A stretch of 64,000 bases of DNA from Amborella trichopoda (GCF_000471905.2 NW_006494789.1:4326787-4390786); one strand, 5' to 3'; positions 25,581 to 37,729 are shown, counted from the first letter of the stretch. Made by a program: numbers and translations. Notes: generated by a model from the letters alone, not told the origin.

Positions 25581-27496
25581 GCCTTTGAGGGTCCCATGGA
25601 CATAGGCCTTCGGGGGTAAAATTTATTGAATGCCCATTCTTACAAGCATATCTTGCATTATTTTCATGGTTCCATCATATTGGGCATTCAATATGACGGT
25701 AGGCCCACTAGTTGGTGGGTTCCCAAGAGTAGAATGATGAGTCAAAGCTTGGGGTATATATTGGCCCATATGGACCTGAGGTTGATGAGCTGCTGTCACC
25801 GGGGTGGTTTGATATACATGTGCCTGAGGGACCCATAGGTGTCGACACCAACTACGAAAATTGCACGGTCTATTGGACCGGATGGACTATAGGGACCGAT
25901 TGAAGAACTAGTTGACTTGGTTGTCCTAGGGGTTGCCCTATACCGCTAAACTGGTTAGGAATAGACCCTTGTGGTGGGGCATGAATAGTGTAACCTTGGT
26001 CAACTAAACTTTGGAGGGCAGCTTGGATACCTATCACCTAAGGGTCAGTTCAGGTCGATACCCGTATTTCGTACAATGTTCAGGTTATCATGAGTTGTAC
26101 TATGGTGGCTTGAGGCTGGTTCAGATTCCCTAGACCTAAGTGGGTCTTGGTTTCGAGGTCACCGTGCCTCGAGGTTATTTTAGTTCGAGTTATGGGAACG
26201 CGTGTTTGAACCCAGGTCGAATCCCTTGACTATTCAAAGTCTTTCGGGTAGAACTAGCTTTTAGGGCTATGTAGATCTCAGGATTGGGAGCTGATCCATG
26301 GGATTCTATCTCTAATTGAAGACTTGGGCGTCGAAAAATGGACGGACCTGGGTTCTGGCCATAATCCTAAGGAATTGCAACATATTAGTCCCTATGTTTA
26401 GGAAGGTTAGGTTTGGGGTTGGCTGTGGAGCAATCATCATAGTCGCTCTGGGTGGCCGTCATGGTGACTGCTTCTGACTAGGTTCTAGAATCTAGAATTA
26501 GGGTGAGATCTAGACTCGACGGCCTAGGAAAGACCTAGTCTGACTCTAGGGGCGAAACCTTAACTACAACCTAGGCTAGGACTAGATTGGATGAAACTTG
26601 CTAGACTCAATGGGTTTTGGTTTAGACCCTGAACTAGGGTAAAACCTAGTTTAACTCTAGAGGCAACTCTAAGGTTAGACCTATGCTAGAACCTAGACTG
26701 AGATCTAGACTAGATAGGTATGAGTCTCAATTCGGACCCAAAGTGGGTTTAGGTTCAGACCTGGGGGTGAGCCTGGTTCGGACCTGGACAGAGCTGGGTG
26801 CAAGCCTGGGCTTCGACCAAGAGGGATTTGAAGATCAGATCAGGTGTGGACCAAAACTGGATCAAGGTTGAGCTAGGCATGAGCCCTTGGCTCAAACCAA
26901 AAGGAGGCCTAGGTTCGGACCTAGGTGTGAACCTGGTTCGGACCTGGGCTAGGCTGAGTACAAGCCTGGGCTTGGACCAAGAGAGTTTCAACTTGGACCA
27001 GAAGCAGATTTGGACTGAGAGCTAAGATTAAACAACTGAGATAAGCAACACAGCACTCAAAAACTTTTGCCCTAAATTATGAGTAGGCTCGATCTGAGTG
27101 GGTTCCTAACTATTGAAATGCGGCTAGGCTGAGTAGGTCCCCATGTAGGTCCTGGCTTCTTGTTATAGGATTTTCACCAGGTCCTACTATGTGTGGAGTT
27201 GCATTGAGGAAAATTACGGAGGGGCGCTCACAGTTAAAGTTACGCGAATCCTAACCGTCTCGTCTCTCAATGCTAGGTTCCCCTCAAGTTGTTATTGCAG
27301 ATTTTTTGGGTTTTTGAAAATATTTGTTGGTTTCCAAGGTATTCCCGGTCTAGTGTGTGAAAGAGTGTGTAAAGAAGCACGCAAGCAAAAATAAAGTGGC
27401 ACGCAAACAGGCACACAATGCAAGAAAGAAATAAAGCAAGCGCTCGACACCAATCATGTCAGGCGATGCGTACTTCGAGACAGAGCTCGCTCGATA
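25581..27496 (-). other. Element C leader region with minisatellites
   Basis: No domain is recognised here. From about 26.46 to 27.01 kb there is a degenerate repeat of words like GGTTCGGACCTGGGCTAGG; one 80-bp block recurs at 26751 and 26911 (period 160). A candidate primer binding site, CTCGATACCA on the plus strand at about 27487-27496, resembles the 3' end of initiator tRNA-Met but is imperfect and is not followed by a canonical LTR end, so it is only tentative. Confidence 0.5.
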
Positions 27497-29964
27497 CCAC
27501 AATAACGATGGAGGGGTAAGAAACCCCTGAGAAGGTATTTAGTAAAATCAGTGAAACCAAGCACAGTCCGTGCCAAGTCAAGCGTAGCCTGGGTCGAGGG
27601 TGGCTCGAACGGGACACGGTACAAAGAGGGTGCAAGCAACCTTCAAAATCAATTTTTATTTTTTAATTTTGATGAAGCGGGGTTAAATTAAGCATGATAA
27701 AATAGGGAAATCATGATTTCTAACAATATAAATTAAAATAAAATAACATCGGAAAGCATAAACAAAGAAGACTTGTTTCAAGAAAATTATTTTTTTTTGT
27801 ATTTTTTAAACAATTTATTTTTACCCAGAAATTGGTGAGCAGCAAGAAAAAAGTACCTGGAACAGACCTGTGGGATCTCGAGATTTTTTCGGGACCTCCG
27901 AGGCTGGGCAACACAGGTAGTGTCGCTCGGGCAGCACAGATGGTGTCGCCTGGATCTAGGCAGCACTGGTGGTGTCGCCCAAGGCAGACAACACTAATCA
28001 AAAGTTTTAAGAAAAATATTTTTTTTATATTTTTAAAAATTTTATTTTCACTTAAAATTTGGTTACTAGCAAGAACGAAGGCCCTGAAAAAAGACTGTAG
28101 GGTCCCAGAAATTTTCTTGGGCCTTTGGCTTTAAGCGTCACGAGGTTTTGTCATCTTGGACCTGGGTGGCACTTGTAGTGTCGCCCAAGACAGACAAGGT
28201 TTCGTGGCCGTAGAAACCCTGGGTCCTAGTCACAACCGAACTTGGGATTGCTTTGGACAAAAAACAGTAAGAAAACAGTGAATAAAATGTGTACTTCGAA
28301 GTTCGAATCAAGCTCGAACTGCTTTACGATGGGCGTCAAACTATTTACAATGCACATTGGAACGATCTTCAGATGAAGATCCCTCATATCCGAACACCAC
28401 AAACTGATTTTAAAAAGATGACAGAGATAGTAGGGACAATCGAATTCTGATCGGAAGTCAGATCGACTCAGAAATGCGGAGATCTGCTCTCATATCACTG
28501 ACAGAGCCACCATAGATCTGAAATACAAAATATGAATAAATTTAATAAAACTGATCTAATTCTAATTAAAATGAAATAAAAGTAGAAAAGAAGTATAAGA
28601 AGGGATAAAAAGGTACTAAACATGCCAGATGGCTCGGGACACTTGAGGCTTCGAGGCCTCGCCCATATCAGAACGGGCTGGATTTTATGTCATGCGTCCT
28701 CTTTGTCTCACTTTCTCCAACTGTTGACCAAGCCTTGGCTTGGTTGAATGGTTGTCTTTGTCTAAGGGTAGCTTAAGACTAGAGTTTCCTAAGTCTAGTT
28801 CAGGTCTCAGGACTAGGATTTCATAATCTCAATTTCTCAACTTTTAGGGTTTCAAAAGGTCAATCAGCCCCAAACAGCCATGAAAATACCCCTTTTATGG
28901 ACTGATGATCAGCTGGGAAAGGAAACATGCCCTAACTAGCAAGTCCCCTAGCCTGGACTGCCATTCTGGTGGTCCTGAGTTCATGGAACCTATCCCAAAA
29001 TGGCTGGGAAACTCATGCCATGCAGAAACTGCCATTTCGAGGCAGTTAGAGCTGAGTGGCACTAATAGTCTCGCCCAAGCCAGGACTGCTCAATATTGGT
29101 ATTTTTCAATGCAGAGCAGATTTTGGGGCTATCAACATATTGCCGGCCAAAAATCATCTGTTTCGGGTCAATCTAGGTTGGGCGATGTTACCTAGACCAG
29201 ATCTGCCCAAAATGGCATATTCTTGTTCAAGACCGATCTCAGGGCTGTAAGGATGCTACCTGCCAAGGATCGTCTGTTTCGGGTCAGTTTGGGTTGTGTC
29301 ACCTAGACCAGATCTGTCCAAAATAGCAAATTCCTATTCAGGACCGATCTCAGGGCTATCAGGATGCTGCCTGCCAAAAATCAGCCGATTTGGGTCAGTC
29401 TGGGCTAGGGGACACTAGGAGCGTCGCTCAGACCAAATTTGCTCAAAACATGCAGTTTTCAGTTCAAGGCTAATCTCGGGGATGTCAGGATGCTGCCTGC
29501 CCAAAATCAATGAATACAGGTCAGTCTGAGCTGGGCGACACTCGGAGCGTCACCCAGTCGGTGAACAACGGTGGGAGCAACACCCAGTTTGGCTAGGCAG
29601 CACCAGGAGCGACACCTAGTCTGGTTGGGCGACACCAAAAGTGACACCCAAACCAAATATGCCCAATATCATCAAATTTCTGATTAAGTCTTATATATGG
29701 GCTCTTGTGATGCTTCCGGCAAAAATTTGGGTCAAAACAAGGTAATTGTCTACTTTTAGTGATTTTTTTGGTAAAACAGGGTATCTGCAGGATTCTAGAT
29801 CATTGGGTAGGCAGTATGGTTCTGGATCAAGGCAATATGTTCTGGATCACATGGTGGGCAATATGGACTATGGTGATTTAAGATCTGGGGTTTGCTAGAA
29901 TTGTGTGGTCCTATGGGTTCAGGAAAACAACAAAATTTACCAATTTTAAAATGGGGTGTCTACA
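27497..29964 (-). repeat. Element C 5' LTR (inner edge tentative)
   Basis: The outer end at 29964 is supported by the TGTAGACACCCC start on the minus strand and by the abrupt change to Copia sequence. The inner edge rests on the weak primer-site candidate. Inside are two copies of a roughly 230-bp block (27.78-28.01 and 28.01-28.24 kb, each with a T-rich run and GGCAGCAC/GTCGCCC words). A longer array lies nearer the outer end. Confidence 0.55.
29040..29690. repeat. 111-125-bp minisatellite in the LTR of element C
   Basis: About five copies of a unit containing CCTAGACCAGATCTGCCCAA, GACCGATCTCAGGGCT and GGATGCTGCCTGCC; anchors at 29191, 29302 and 29427 give spacings of 111 and 125. Copies diverge by indels. 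Like the arrays in A and B, it sits inside an LTR. Confidence 0.85.
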
Positions 29965-30492
29965 CGTCTAACTTCTCTAGGTTTCAAGAAAGGAAAAAAG
30001 TGAGGGCTGGCAAAGCAAGGATGTGATTTTGCATCAAGGTGGAGATTGTTGGGATTTGTTGGCATTTCTTCACGGCATTGGTGAATCGAATAAAGAAGTT
30101 GATTGTAGGTAGTTTTATCGTAGGAAGTTCTTTTGTTTGAGCTTTCCTTGAGATTGTATGAGGTAACTCTACATAACCCCAATCTTGTAAGTTTTTATTT
30201 TTGATAGTGAATACATATTTACCGTCTTGCCCATGGATGTAGCCCATCTTGAGTGCACCATGTAAATGTGTGTGTCCCTTTGTATTTTCATTTGTGTTGT
30301 GCTTTGAAGATTTTCCATATTACTTGCTTTCTTGTTTATTTATTTTTTCTCAATTATATTGCCATTGTAACTGCATCTTGGACATATTATTAAAGTGTTG
30401 AAATCATTGATGTGGAGTGCTCACCACATCTACAAGGGATTTGAGATATCATGTTTTGCTCAAAGGGGTAATTGGGTTATCCCGATTCTACA
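29965..30492 (+). mobile_element. Ty1/Copia 3' end: polypurine tract and 3' LTR (fossil)
   Basis: AAGGTGGAGAT at 30036-30046 is a Copia-type polypurine tract, directly followed by an LTR starting TGTTGGGATTTG at 30047. The right LTR end is placed near 30492 (...GATTCTACA) by partial inverted match to the start; this edge is moderate. No coding part is left in the window because element C interrupts the Copia element about 70 bases upstream of the polypurine tract. The rest of the Copia element would lie off the left edge. Confidence 0.65.
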
Positions 30493-31135
30493 GTAATAAC
30501 CAAATCTTGTATTTTATTTATTAATTATACATCCAAACAGGAAAATAGCATCTTAGTATTCACTTATTTTTACAAAATAATGAAAGTACATAATATACTC
30601 CTCCTAATTTCTTTTAGAAACAAAAAAAACTATTTTTAGAGATTCATAATGACCTTTTGAAAAATAAAATTGGGGCAAAAATTGCCGATTCAACCAATTC
30701 TCCAATCTGATCCATCGATCCTTCGATCCGACACGGGTATAGATGCGACCAATTCGAGTTCCGATCCATTTTTTAAACAACAAAAAAAATGCATAGAAAA
30801 AAATTAAATCACTTAAAGAAGAAGTCACCAGTCTAAGTCCAACTACATCAACGGTTCCGGAAAAATGATTTTAAATGCTAACAACTTTCTTTTTGTAGGG
30901 GCAAGTTGGGTTGATGTAATAATCCAACCGTTTGTATTTATTCGGACACCTTCATGGAATCACCCAAACATATTTGACCCAGTCGTAGATTTGAATGGAC
31001 AGTTGATTAGAAGGCTTAGAATATTTTAATTTTATTTTCTATTTTATAAAATTATTTTTTAGTAAAATTTGGGGGCACCGTATCTCTCAAAGAGGTGCAC
31101 CTAAAAAAACAACAAAAAATATTTCTTAAAAAAAC
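30493..31135. other. AT-rich intergenic sequence
   Basis: I see no gene or RNA here. Around 30.68-30.77 kb there is a run of GATCCATCGATCCTTCGATC words that may belong to an old element, but no ends were found. Confidence 0.5.
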
Positions 31136-31606
31136 AGGGCAAGCTTTCTATACTTTCCCTACTACATAAAGCTTATATACTTCCCCATGGACGACTGATA
31201 TGGCTCCAATCACAATGTCATGTTTCTATACTATTTTATTTTTAATGTTTATTTTTACACCAAATTTTGGGCATCCCCTCTTCTCTTAAACTTGCACTTG
31301 TAAAAAAAATATAAAAATAATATGCCCAATAAAATAAAATGATCAAAATACCTTTGAAAGTTCAAGGGGTATTTTAGTCATTTTATTTTATTAAAAATTC
31401 ATTTTTAATATTTTTAGGTGTGCCCCATTGAGACGTTGGCACATACCAAATTTCATATTTATATAATTTGTGGAAAAAATTAAAAATAAAATACTTTGAG
31501 ATGTCTGAACTAGATCAAACGGTCAGTGGCCCACTTGATCTAAATTGGATGGCTCAATAGGGGAGATATCTTCTATGCATTAGAGGAAATATAGAAACCT
31601 TTTCCT
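31136..31606. mobile_element. MITE with long imperfect terminal inverted repeats
   Basis: The left end, AGGGCAAGCTTTCTATACTT, and the reverse complement of the right end, AGGAAAAGGTTTCTATATTT, match over about 45 bp at roughly 70 percent. The flanks (AAAAAAAC and AAAAAATA) are compatible with an 8-bp target duplication but are too simple to prove it. The terminal words are like those of the next MITE, so both probably belong to one superfamily. The interior is AT-rich with no coding potential. Confidence 0.65.
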
Positions 31607-31702
31607 AAAAAATAACCAAAATACCCCAAGATTATAGGGTATTTTTGTCTTTGCTATAAATAATATTTATCTTTCTATTAGGACTGCCCAAAAGTTTATG
31701 TA

Positions 31703-32091
31703 AGGAAAAAGTTTATCTAATGTTGCAACCTTTAAAGATGCACCTAAAAACTCTATCAGAAAAGGTTCTTTTAATGTTGAAAAGCCCTCTACTTGATCAT
31801 CTCAACATTGAGATGTATAAAATATGTTAATAAAAAAAAAAGAATTTGAGTCTCGGATATAGTGCTTCTTGCAACACATTATTTAAACTGTCAATCCTCA
31901 AGATTTTCATATGTTTATAGACCTACTTGATTTTAACTATTTTTGGAGTTTAATATTTTATAATTAAATATCAAAACAGATTTTCAAACAATCCTAAGAT
32001 ATTTTTACACTACAATTACATATTATGATAAAATTTGGATGTGCGCCTTAATTGGTTTGTATAAAGTTGCAAGCTTATAGAAACTACACCC
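31703..32091. mobile_element. hAT-like MITE, copy 1 of a two-copy family
   Basis: This 389-bp element is flanked by TTTATGTA (31695-31702) and TTTACGTA (32092-32099), an 8-bp target duplication with one mismatch, as made by hAT elements. The ends carry inverted copies of GTTTATCTAATGTTGCAACC. It aligns along its whole length with the copy at 54188-54580, for example in the shared CAAGATTTTCATATGTTTAT word. It has no coding capacity. Confidence 0.82.
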
Positions 32092-32099
32092 TTTACGTA

Positions 32100-32640
32100 A
32101 TAACATATTTGTGAGAATGTAAAAATAAAATAAAATAGTTTAACGCATTGACATTATGATCAAAACCATTTTAGTCATTCCATCAGATCTAATGGCTGGA
32201 AATAGGGGTTTATATCTAGGTGGAACCCCATATACACGTACGAAACACAGTTACGATAGTTTCCATAAGAAACTTATTTTCGACTTGCGACCGGTTTTGG
32301 CTGGATAACGAAAATATGGGTGGAGAAAACAAAGGATTTCATTTGCCATTTCTTCATTTTACTTGGAATTTATTCCAAGTGGGTTCGTCTTAATGAATCA
32401 TGCGATAAATGCACCTCCTAGTTTTAATGTTTCAATTGGTCCAAAGTTCATGCTAGTATTGCAAAATTCACCAATGTGGATTAGGGAATCACCAATTAAG
32501 TTTATGCATCGGCCTGATTTTGTCTAGTTCTGTTAGAAATCAGATCGCCCAAATACCTTAGTTCCTATCCATTTTATTTTATTATTATTTTTATTTTCAA
32601 AATTGAAATTTATATTATGTTTTTTGAGGATCTATTCTCA
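32100..32640. other. Intergenic sequence without recognised feature
   Basis: AT-rich sequence; no gene, RNA or element ends could be supported. Confidence 0.5.
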
Positions 32641-32644
32641 CATT

Positions 32645-32740
32645 AGAGAGTCAGTCTGATTGTCAATCCAAACTAGCATTTTCCGTTCTAGATTGGATTT
32701 TTGGAAGGTCAATTTATCCTATCAATCCTATTTTCTAATA
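32645..32740. repeat. Left copy of about 100-bp repeat flanking the L1 LINE
   Basis: The block GAGAGTCAGTCTGATTGTCA ... GGATTTTTGGAAGGTCAATT ... recurs at 36268-36373, on the other side of the LINE, in direct orientation and at roughly 85 percent similarity. A further partial copy (AGAGAGTCAGTTTGATTGTC) follows at 32740. The repeat is much longer than a normal LINE target duplication, so a pre-existing tandem repeat probably received the LINE. Confidence 0.75.
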
Positions 32741-32869
32741 GAGAGTCAGTTTGATTGTCGGAAAGGTCGCTAATTCAATTAATTGAACATGGATGAATTC
32801 ACATTTGCCCTTTTGCCTTTTAGGTTTGAGCTTACTTGGTTGTGGGAAAGGCCACTAATTTAGTTAATT

Positions 32870-35800
32870 GAAGAGTTTTGGAATAATATTCAAATAGAAG
32901 GGTGGAAAGGCTATCGGCTATATAAAAACTCAAATTGCTCAAAAGCAAAATTATTAGTTGGAAAGAAATAATTAGGGTGATTTGCAGACAAAGATCGTTG
33001 AAGCCAGGGGACATGTTGAAGAGTTGGACGATATTTAGTTTATGGGAGGTTACTTGTCTCAAGAACAAATTGGTGAAAGAAACAATTGGGTAGCAACCTA
33101 TAAAAGTTTGCTAAGGCTAGAAACGATTCATTGGAGACAAATATAGATGATTAAATGGCTGAAAGAAGGTAACAAAAATACAAAATTCTTCCATTTCATA
33201 GCAAATGCTAAACGAAGAATTAATTCGATCCAAAATTTAAAGATCCAAGGGTTAGACTGCGATAATATGTCAAAGCTACAAGGTGCATTGATCAACCATT
33301 TTAAGGATGCTTTTATTGCTGGAAATCTTGGAAACCAATCTTTACAAAGTATTTCTTTCTAAAAAATGCCAATGAATGAAGCTATATGGATGGAAAGAAA
33401 GTTTGAAATATATGAAATCATTGATGTAGTCTTTGGGCTAGGTAGAAACAAGGCTCATGGGCCAGATGGGTGTCCTTTAGCATTTTTCCAATCATTCTGG
33501 GACTTATTGAAGGATGACTTGCTTCAATTATTGAAGAAGTTTTGCTGGAGAGACAAGATTAATATATATAGGAATTCCACTTTCATTGCTTTAATCCCCA
33601 AGAAAAGTGGCATAGAGGAGGTAAATGATATCCATCCCATTAGTTTGTTGGGAAGTCTTTACAAAGTCACTGCCAAAGTCCGTGCTAATAGGTTATGACA
33701 TGTTATTCATTTAGTGATCAAAGGTTCTCAATTAGCATTCTTGAAAGACAGACAGATTATAGATAGTATTTTGGTATCCCAAAAATGGATCCATTCCAGA
33801 ATTACAGAGAATAGACATGGGTTAATTTGCAAATTAGATTTTGAGAATGCACATGATAAAGTTGATTGAAATGTTTTACATTGCACAAATGGGAATGATG
33901 GGCTTTAGATTAAAATTGAGACTACGGATTCAAGAGTGTTTAATTTCTATTCATTTTCACTCTTAATTAATGGGAAACCTGCTAGATTCTTTAAAGCTTC
34001 TAGAGATTTGAGACAAGGTGACCCTTTATCACCTTTCTTGTATAGTTTGGTGGCTGAAAGCTTCAATGCTATGTTTAGAGGAGTGGTTTCAAAATGTATT
34101 ATCTCTGGTGTGAAGGTTGGAAATAATGGATTGATAGTTCCACATTTTCAGTATGCAAATGATAGTATCATATTTGGTGATCCATGTAAAAAAGAGGTTA
34201 CAAGTCTATGGATTTTTCTTAAGTATAGAGAATAGGTAAAAGTACTAAAGGTTGTCCTCGGCAAGACCAAATTGATTGGAGTAAGTTGTCCAGAAAATAC
34301 ACTGGAAAGGTTGGCTGGTTTGTTGGGGTGAGGAGTGGAAAGTTTACCTTGCAAGTATTTGTGGATTCCTCTTGTGAATTCAAATCCTCTGAGGTCTAAA
34401 TGGGATCCATCATTGAAAGATTTCTCAAAAAGTTAGATTTGTGGAAATCTAAGACTCTCTCTCTGGGAGGAAGGAATACTCTTATCAAATCAACTTTGTC
34501 AAATTTACCAATTTATTATATGTCTTTATTCAGGATACCGAAACAGATTGTTAAGCGTCTAGAAGGTTTAATGAGAAATTTCCTTTGGGGGAATGATGAA
34601 AAGAAGAAGAAATTACATCTGGTAAGTTGGGAGAAAGTATGTGCACCAATGAGAAAAGGATGTTTGGGAGTTCGATGGTTGAAAAATATGAATTCTGGAT
34701 TGTTTATCAAATGGTGGTGGAGAATTCATTAATCAACAGAATTCTTTTTGGGTAGAGGCTCTTAAAGAAAAGTATAGGGTGGATGTTTTATACAGCTTAA
34801 TCAAAAGTTTGAAAAATAAGTCATCTTTGGCTCATGTTTGGAGCTATTGATTATGATAGATCTATATATCTGAGATATTTTCGAAAAGTGACTGGCAATG
34901 GGGAAAAGACTTTATTCTGATTTGACAAATGACTTTGTGACTTCCTACTGAGATATTTATTCTCGGAGGTGTTTGTCAAAGTTAGTAACACATTAGCTTA
35001 TGTTAAATAGGCTAGTGGGGGTTTTTCTACTAACATTGTTTGGTCTTTACCTTGCAGGTATAGAAGAGTTTCTGATAAATTTATTGATGAATATCAAAAG
35101 CTTATGGAAATGCTTCAAAATGTTCACCAAATACAAAAGACTTTATTATTTGGGATCTTCATCACTCTGGAGCCTTTTTAGTTAAGTCAGCCTATGATCT
35201 CCTTTTTTGTGATCATAGTAGATAGTTAAATGCTGGAATTTTTAAGATAAAAAAGCTTCATGTGCCTTTAAAAGTACAATTATTCTTATGGATTTTGTGC
35301 CAAGATAAACTAGCTACTATTGATAACTTGAGAAAAAAGGGTTTCATTTTAACTAATGTCTGTATTTTTTGTAAAGCTGATAATGAGATGGCCCAACATC
35401 TTTTTCTTGATTGTCCCTTTGTAATGAATTTATGGGATTGGGCTCGTCAGTGTCTAAACCTTTCAATACATACTCCTAAAAATATAAGTCAGCTTCTTCA
35501 CCAATGGCTTACTCTTGGTATCTCAAAGATGGGTGTAATATTGTGGACATCAATTTGGGTGAGTATTCTTAGGGATATATGGAAGGAAAGAAATAAAAAA
35601 ATATTTGAAGGGCTGAGCACTGATACTTCGATGTTGAAATCCAATATTTTGGCACTGACAGCAGACTGGTTTTCTACACATAAAGATATTAAATTCATCC
35701 TAAAAACCTAGATCATTTCTAATCCTAGGGCAGTGGCTAGTTTATCTTCTCCTAGATCAAGTTGAATGGGCGCAATTTGGATACCACCACCTGCTAATGC

Positions 35801-36255
35801 ACACAAACTGAATTTTGCTGGAAGCTCTTTTGGAAACCTAAGTGCAGGTGAATTGATAAGAGACCATATAAGGCATATTATTTGTTCATATTCTGGCCCT
35901 TGCGTTGTCACTATAGTTAATGAAACTGAAGCTAGAGGCCTTTTGGAATGCATTAAACTCTTGTCAAGATTTGAGTGAGAGACGATCATAGAAGGGGATT
36001 CAGCAAACACTATAGCTTATAGTAAAGGCAAAGCTAATATACCATGGAGGTAGGCTGTAATTTTTCATGAGGTATAGGATATTCGCAAAACTATAACTGC
36101 TAAAATCCACCATTGCTACAGGGAGTCTAATGCCGAGGCTGATTGTCTTGCAAAAAGAGTACACCAATCTTCATTGGTGATTATTTCCTTCCAGTGAATT
36201 TGTCTGTATCTTGTAACTTGGTTTTCTTTTAATGGAAATTATTTGGTAATGTTAA
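32870..36255 (+). mobile_element. L1-type LINE ORF2 remnant, 5'-truncated
   Basis: The copy starts after the endonuclease. In order: a linker with WLKEGNKNTKFFHFIAN (33.16 kb); reverse transcriptase with NKAHGPDGCPLAFFQSFWD (33.45 kb), FIALIPKKSG (33.59 kb), RQGDPLSPFLYSLVAESFNA (34.01 kb) and QYANDSIIF (34.15 kb); FLWGNDEKKKKLHLVSWEKV (34.59 kb); a zf-RVT domain with LKVQLFLWILCQDKL and CIFCKADNEMAQHLFLDC (35.27-35.44 kb); and a C-terminal RNase H (35.77-36.18 kb, ending YRESNAEADCLAKR). It is dead: there are several stops, for instance TAA at 33360, TGA at 33696 in place of the expected Arg (a CGA to TGA change) and TGA in place of Trp after KVD near 33867, plus frameshifts. The catalytic YADD is YAND. 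The tail is A/G-rich at 36.24-36.27 kb. Confidence 0.92.
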
Positions 36256-36267
36256 AAAAGAAGAAGA

Positions 36268-36373
36268 AAGAGAGTCAATTGAATTGTCAATCAAAACTGG
36301 CATGAGTGGCATTTGCTGTTCTAGACCGGATTTTTGGAAGGTCAATTTATCTTATCAATCATATTTTTTAAAA
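36268..36373. repeat. Right copy of about 100-bp repeat flanking the L1 LINE
   Basis: Direct repeat of 32645-32740, with a short insertion near GGCATGAGTGGCATTTGCTG. A further duplication follows just to the right: TTTTTTAAAACACTAGTCAA occurs at about 36364 and 36401. Confidence 0.75.
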
Positions 36374-36419
36374 CACTAGTCAAACAAATTATCAATTGTA
36401 TTTTTTAAAACACTAGTCA

Positions 36420-37160
36420 AACAATTTGTACAATTAGCTAAACCTCCAGATCGGTTAGAAGTTTGGTCTAGTAAAATTGAGTCTCACCCTGAGTCGCATC
36501 AATTTTATTATATTTTCAACAAATAAAAAATAAAAATGTCTAAACAATATATTAAAAAGAACAATTGTTTCAATCTGGCTTGACCACATTTCTATAATAT
36601 GTGGTTAGAGATATAAGGCATTCGTCTTACAGTGGATGCAAACAGGTGGTCCATTTAAAAATAATTGTAACTAACGGTCCAAATGTTTTTTTATATAATT
36701 ATTATTTTTAGTTTTCAATATTTTTTTTTTATATTCATGATCTCTATGTTAAAGATTATAAATACTTTAAAAATTAAGATCAAATTATATTAACAAAATA
36801 TATTTATTATCATGCCCACATTTCTACAATATCCATCCTATGAAAAATTATCGGATTTTGTCTTGCTGATCAAACTAGTTAAAACTGGCCGCCTCCTCAA
36901 CCAGCCAACTCAGTCCGACATTGAGTTTGGCCGAGTCACAAATTGGCAGCACCACAAATCCAACGACTCCATCAGGTTTTGATGACGTTTATTGCGATGC
37001 TTACGCAAAATTAATGAGTCAATGACATTTGGGTCCTTTTATTAGTAATGGGAATATGTATTTTCAGTCATATTTTCAGTAATTAAAAAGGCAAATAGAT
37101 AATAAACTAATGATTTGTTAACGGAGGACGTTAAGCGTTTTTAACGGCAGTCCACTTCGT
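36420..37160. other. Upstream intergenic sequence of the RabGAP gene
   Basis: AT-rich up to about 36.85 kb, then more mixed. No gene or element ends are supported. The last few hundred bases are the likely promoter side of the gene that starts at 37640. Confidence 0.5.
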
Positions 37161-37639
37161 TTGCTATGTCCAAAGATGGACAGACTCAGACTAACGGCGA
37201 CATCGGCCCTTTTTCACGCGACCTGTTTGACGGACAATCAGTGGGTCCCAACCCCTCGCTCTCTTTACCGGCGACTGCATTTTCTCTCTCCCCTTCAGTT
37301 GAAAAGGAAAACAATTTTTAACTTTTCCCCTTCATGTTTCTTTAATTATTATTATTATTTTTGCGAATCATTTTTAAATCTTGAGCAAATTCTCACCCTC
37401 TCTGAATATTTCAACCCACCTGCACCCGTTCTGGATCCCCCGAATTTCAATCTATAAATCTCCTTGGGATCCAGCTCGAGCGTGTTGGTGTGGTTTTTCT
37501 TGCCAATTTTTGGTATTTTATGGTATTTATTCCCCAATTTTCTGTGTATTTCTTTGGACTTTGAGTGAATAACTGTGAAGCAAAGGCCTTTTTTCTTGTT
37601 TCTTTTGATTTCTTTGGTGAATTTTTGGAGTTTTGGTTC
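37161..37639 (+). promoter_or_regulatory. Probable promoter and 5' untranslated region of the RabGAP gene
   Basis: This stretch is less AT-rich than its surroundings and contains pyrimidine-rich runs (CTCTCTTT at 37259 and TTTTCTCTCTCCCCTTC at 37282), typical of plant leader regions. CTATAAATC at 37452 could be a TATA box, which would put a start near 37480 and give a leader of about 150 bases. An in-frame upstream ATG at 37565 has no stop before the chosen start. The exact transcription start is not visible. Confidence 0.4.
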
Positions 37640-37729
37640 ATGATGTGGAGGGATAACGGCGTTACAGATTCTTTCTATGCTATTCGGTCTGAATGCACCG
37701 ATGTTCCAAAGACTCGCTTCAAGATCAGG
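37640..37729 (+). CDS. RabGAP gene, coding exon 1
   Basis: Thirty codons, MMWRDNGVTD to TRFKIR, ending at donor AGG|GTAAGA. Two ATGs stand side by side (37640 and 37643); relatives start near MW, so either may serve. An in-frame ATG 25 codons upstream (37565) would add a hydrophobic, Phe-rich stretch not known in the family and is judged leader sequence. The exon ends in phase 0. Confidence 0.9.

Larger units (their letters stand above)
21402..29964 (-). mobile_element. Element C: Ty3/Gypsy retrotransposon, Tat lineage (fossil)
   Basis: On the minus strand there is a long LTR ending at 29964 (plus strand GGGGTGTCTACA, giving a TGTAGACACCCC start in element orientation), a repeat-rich leader, gag (25.6-24.3 kb), protease region (23.9-23.2 kb) and reverse transcriptase (22.5-21.5 kb), where it is cut by element B. 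The rest lies off the left edge. RT phrases such as DMPGLD and LKLNPQNCGFGV place it in the Tat lineage. It is broken in several places and old. Its right edge interrupts a Copia element. Confidence 0.75.

Noticed and set aside
37452-37460. TATA box of the RabGAP gene
   Set aside because: Only a single CTATAAATC word in AT-rich sequence; kept as a remark, not as a separate feature.
37565-37639. Upstream in-frame ATG of the RabGAP gene
   Set aside because: It would add 25 hydrophobic residues not known in the family; the start at 37640 fits relatives. It cannot be ruled out.
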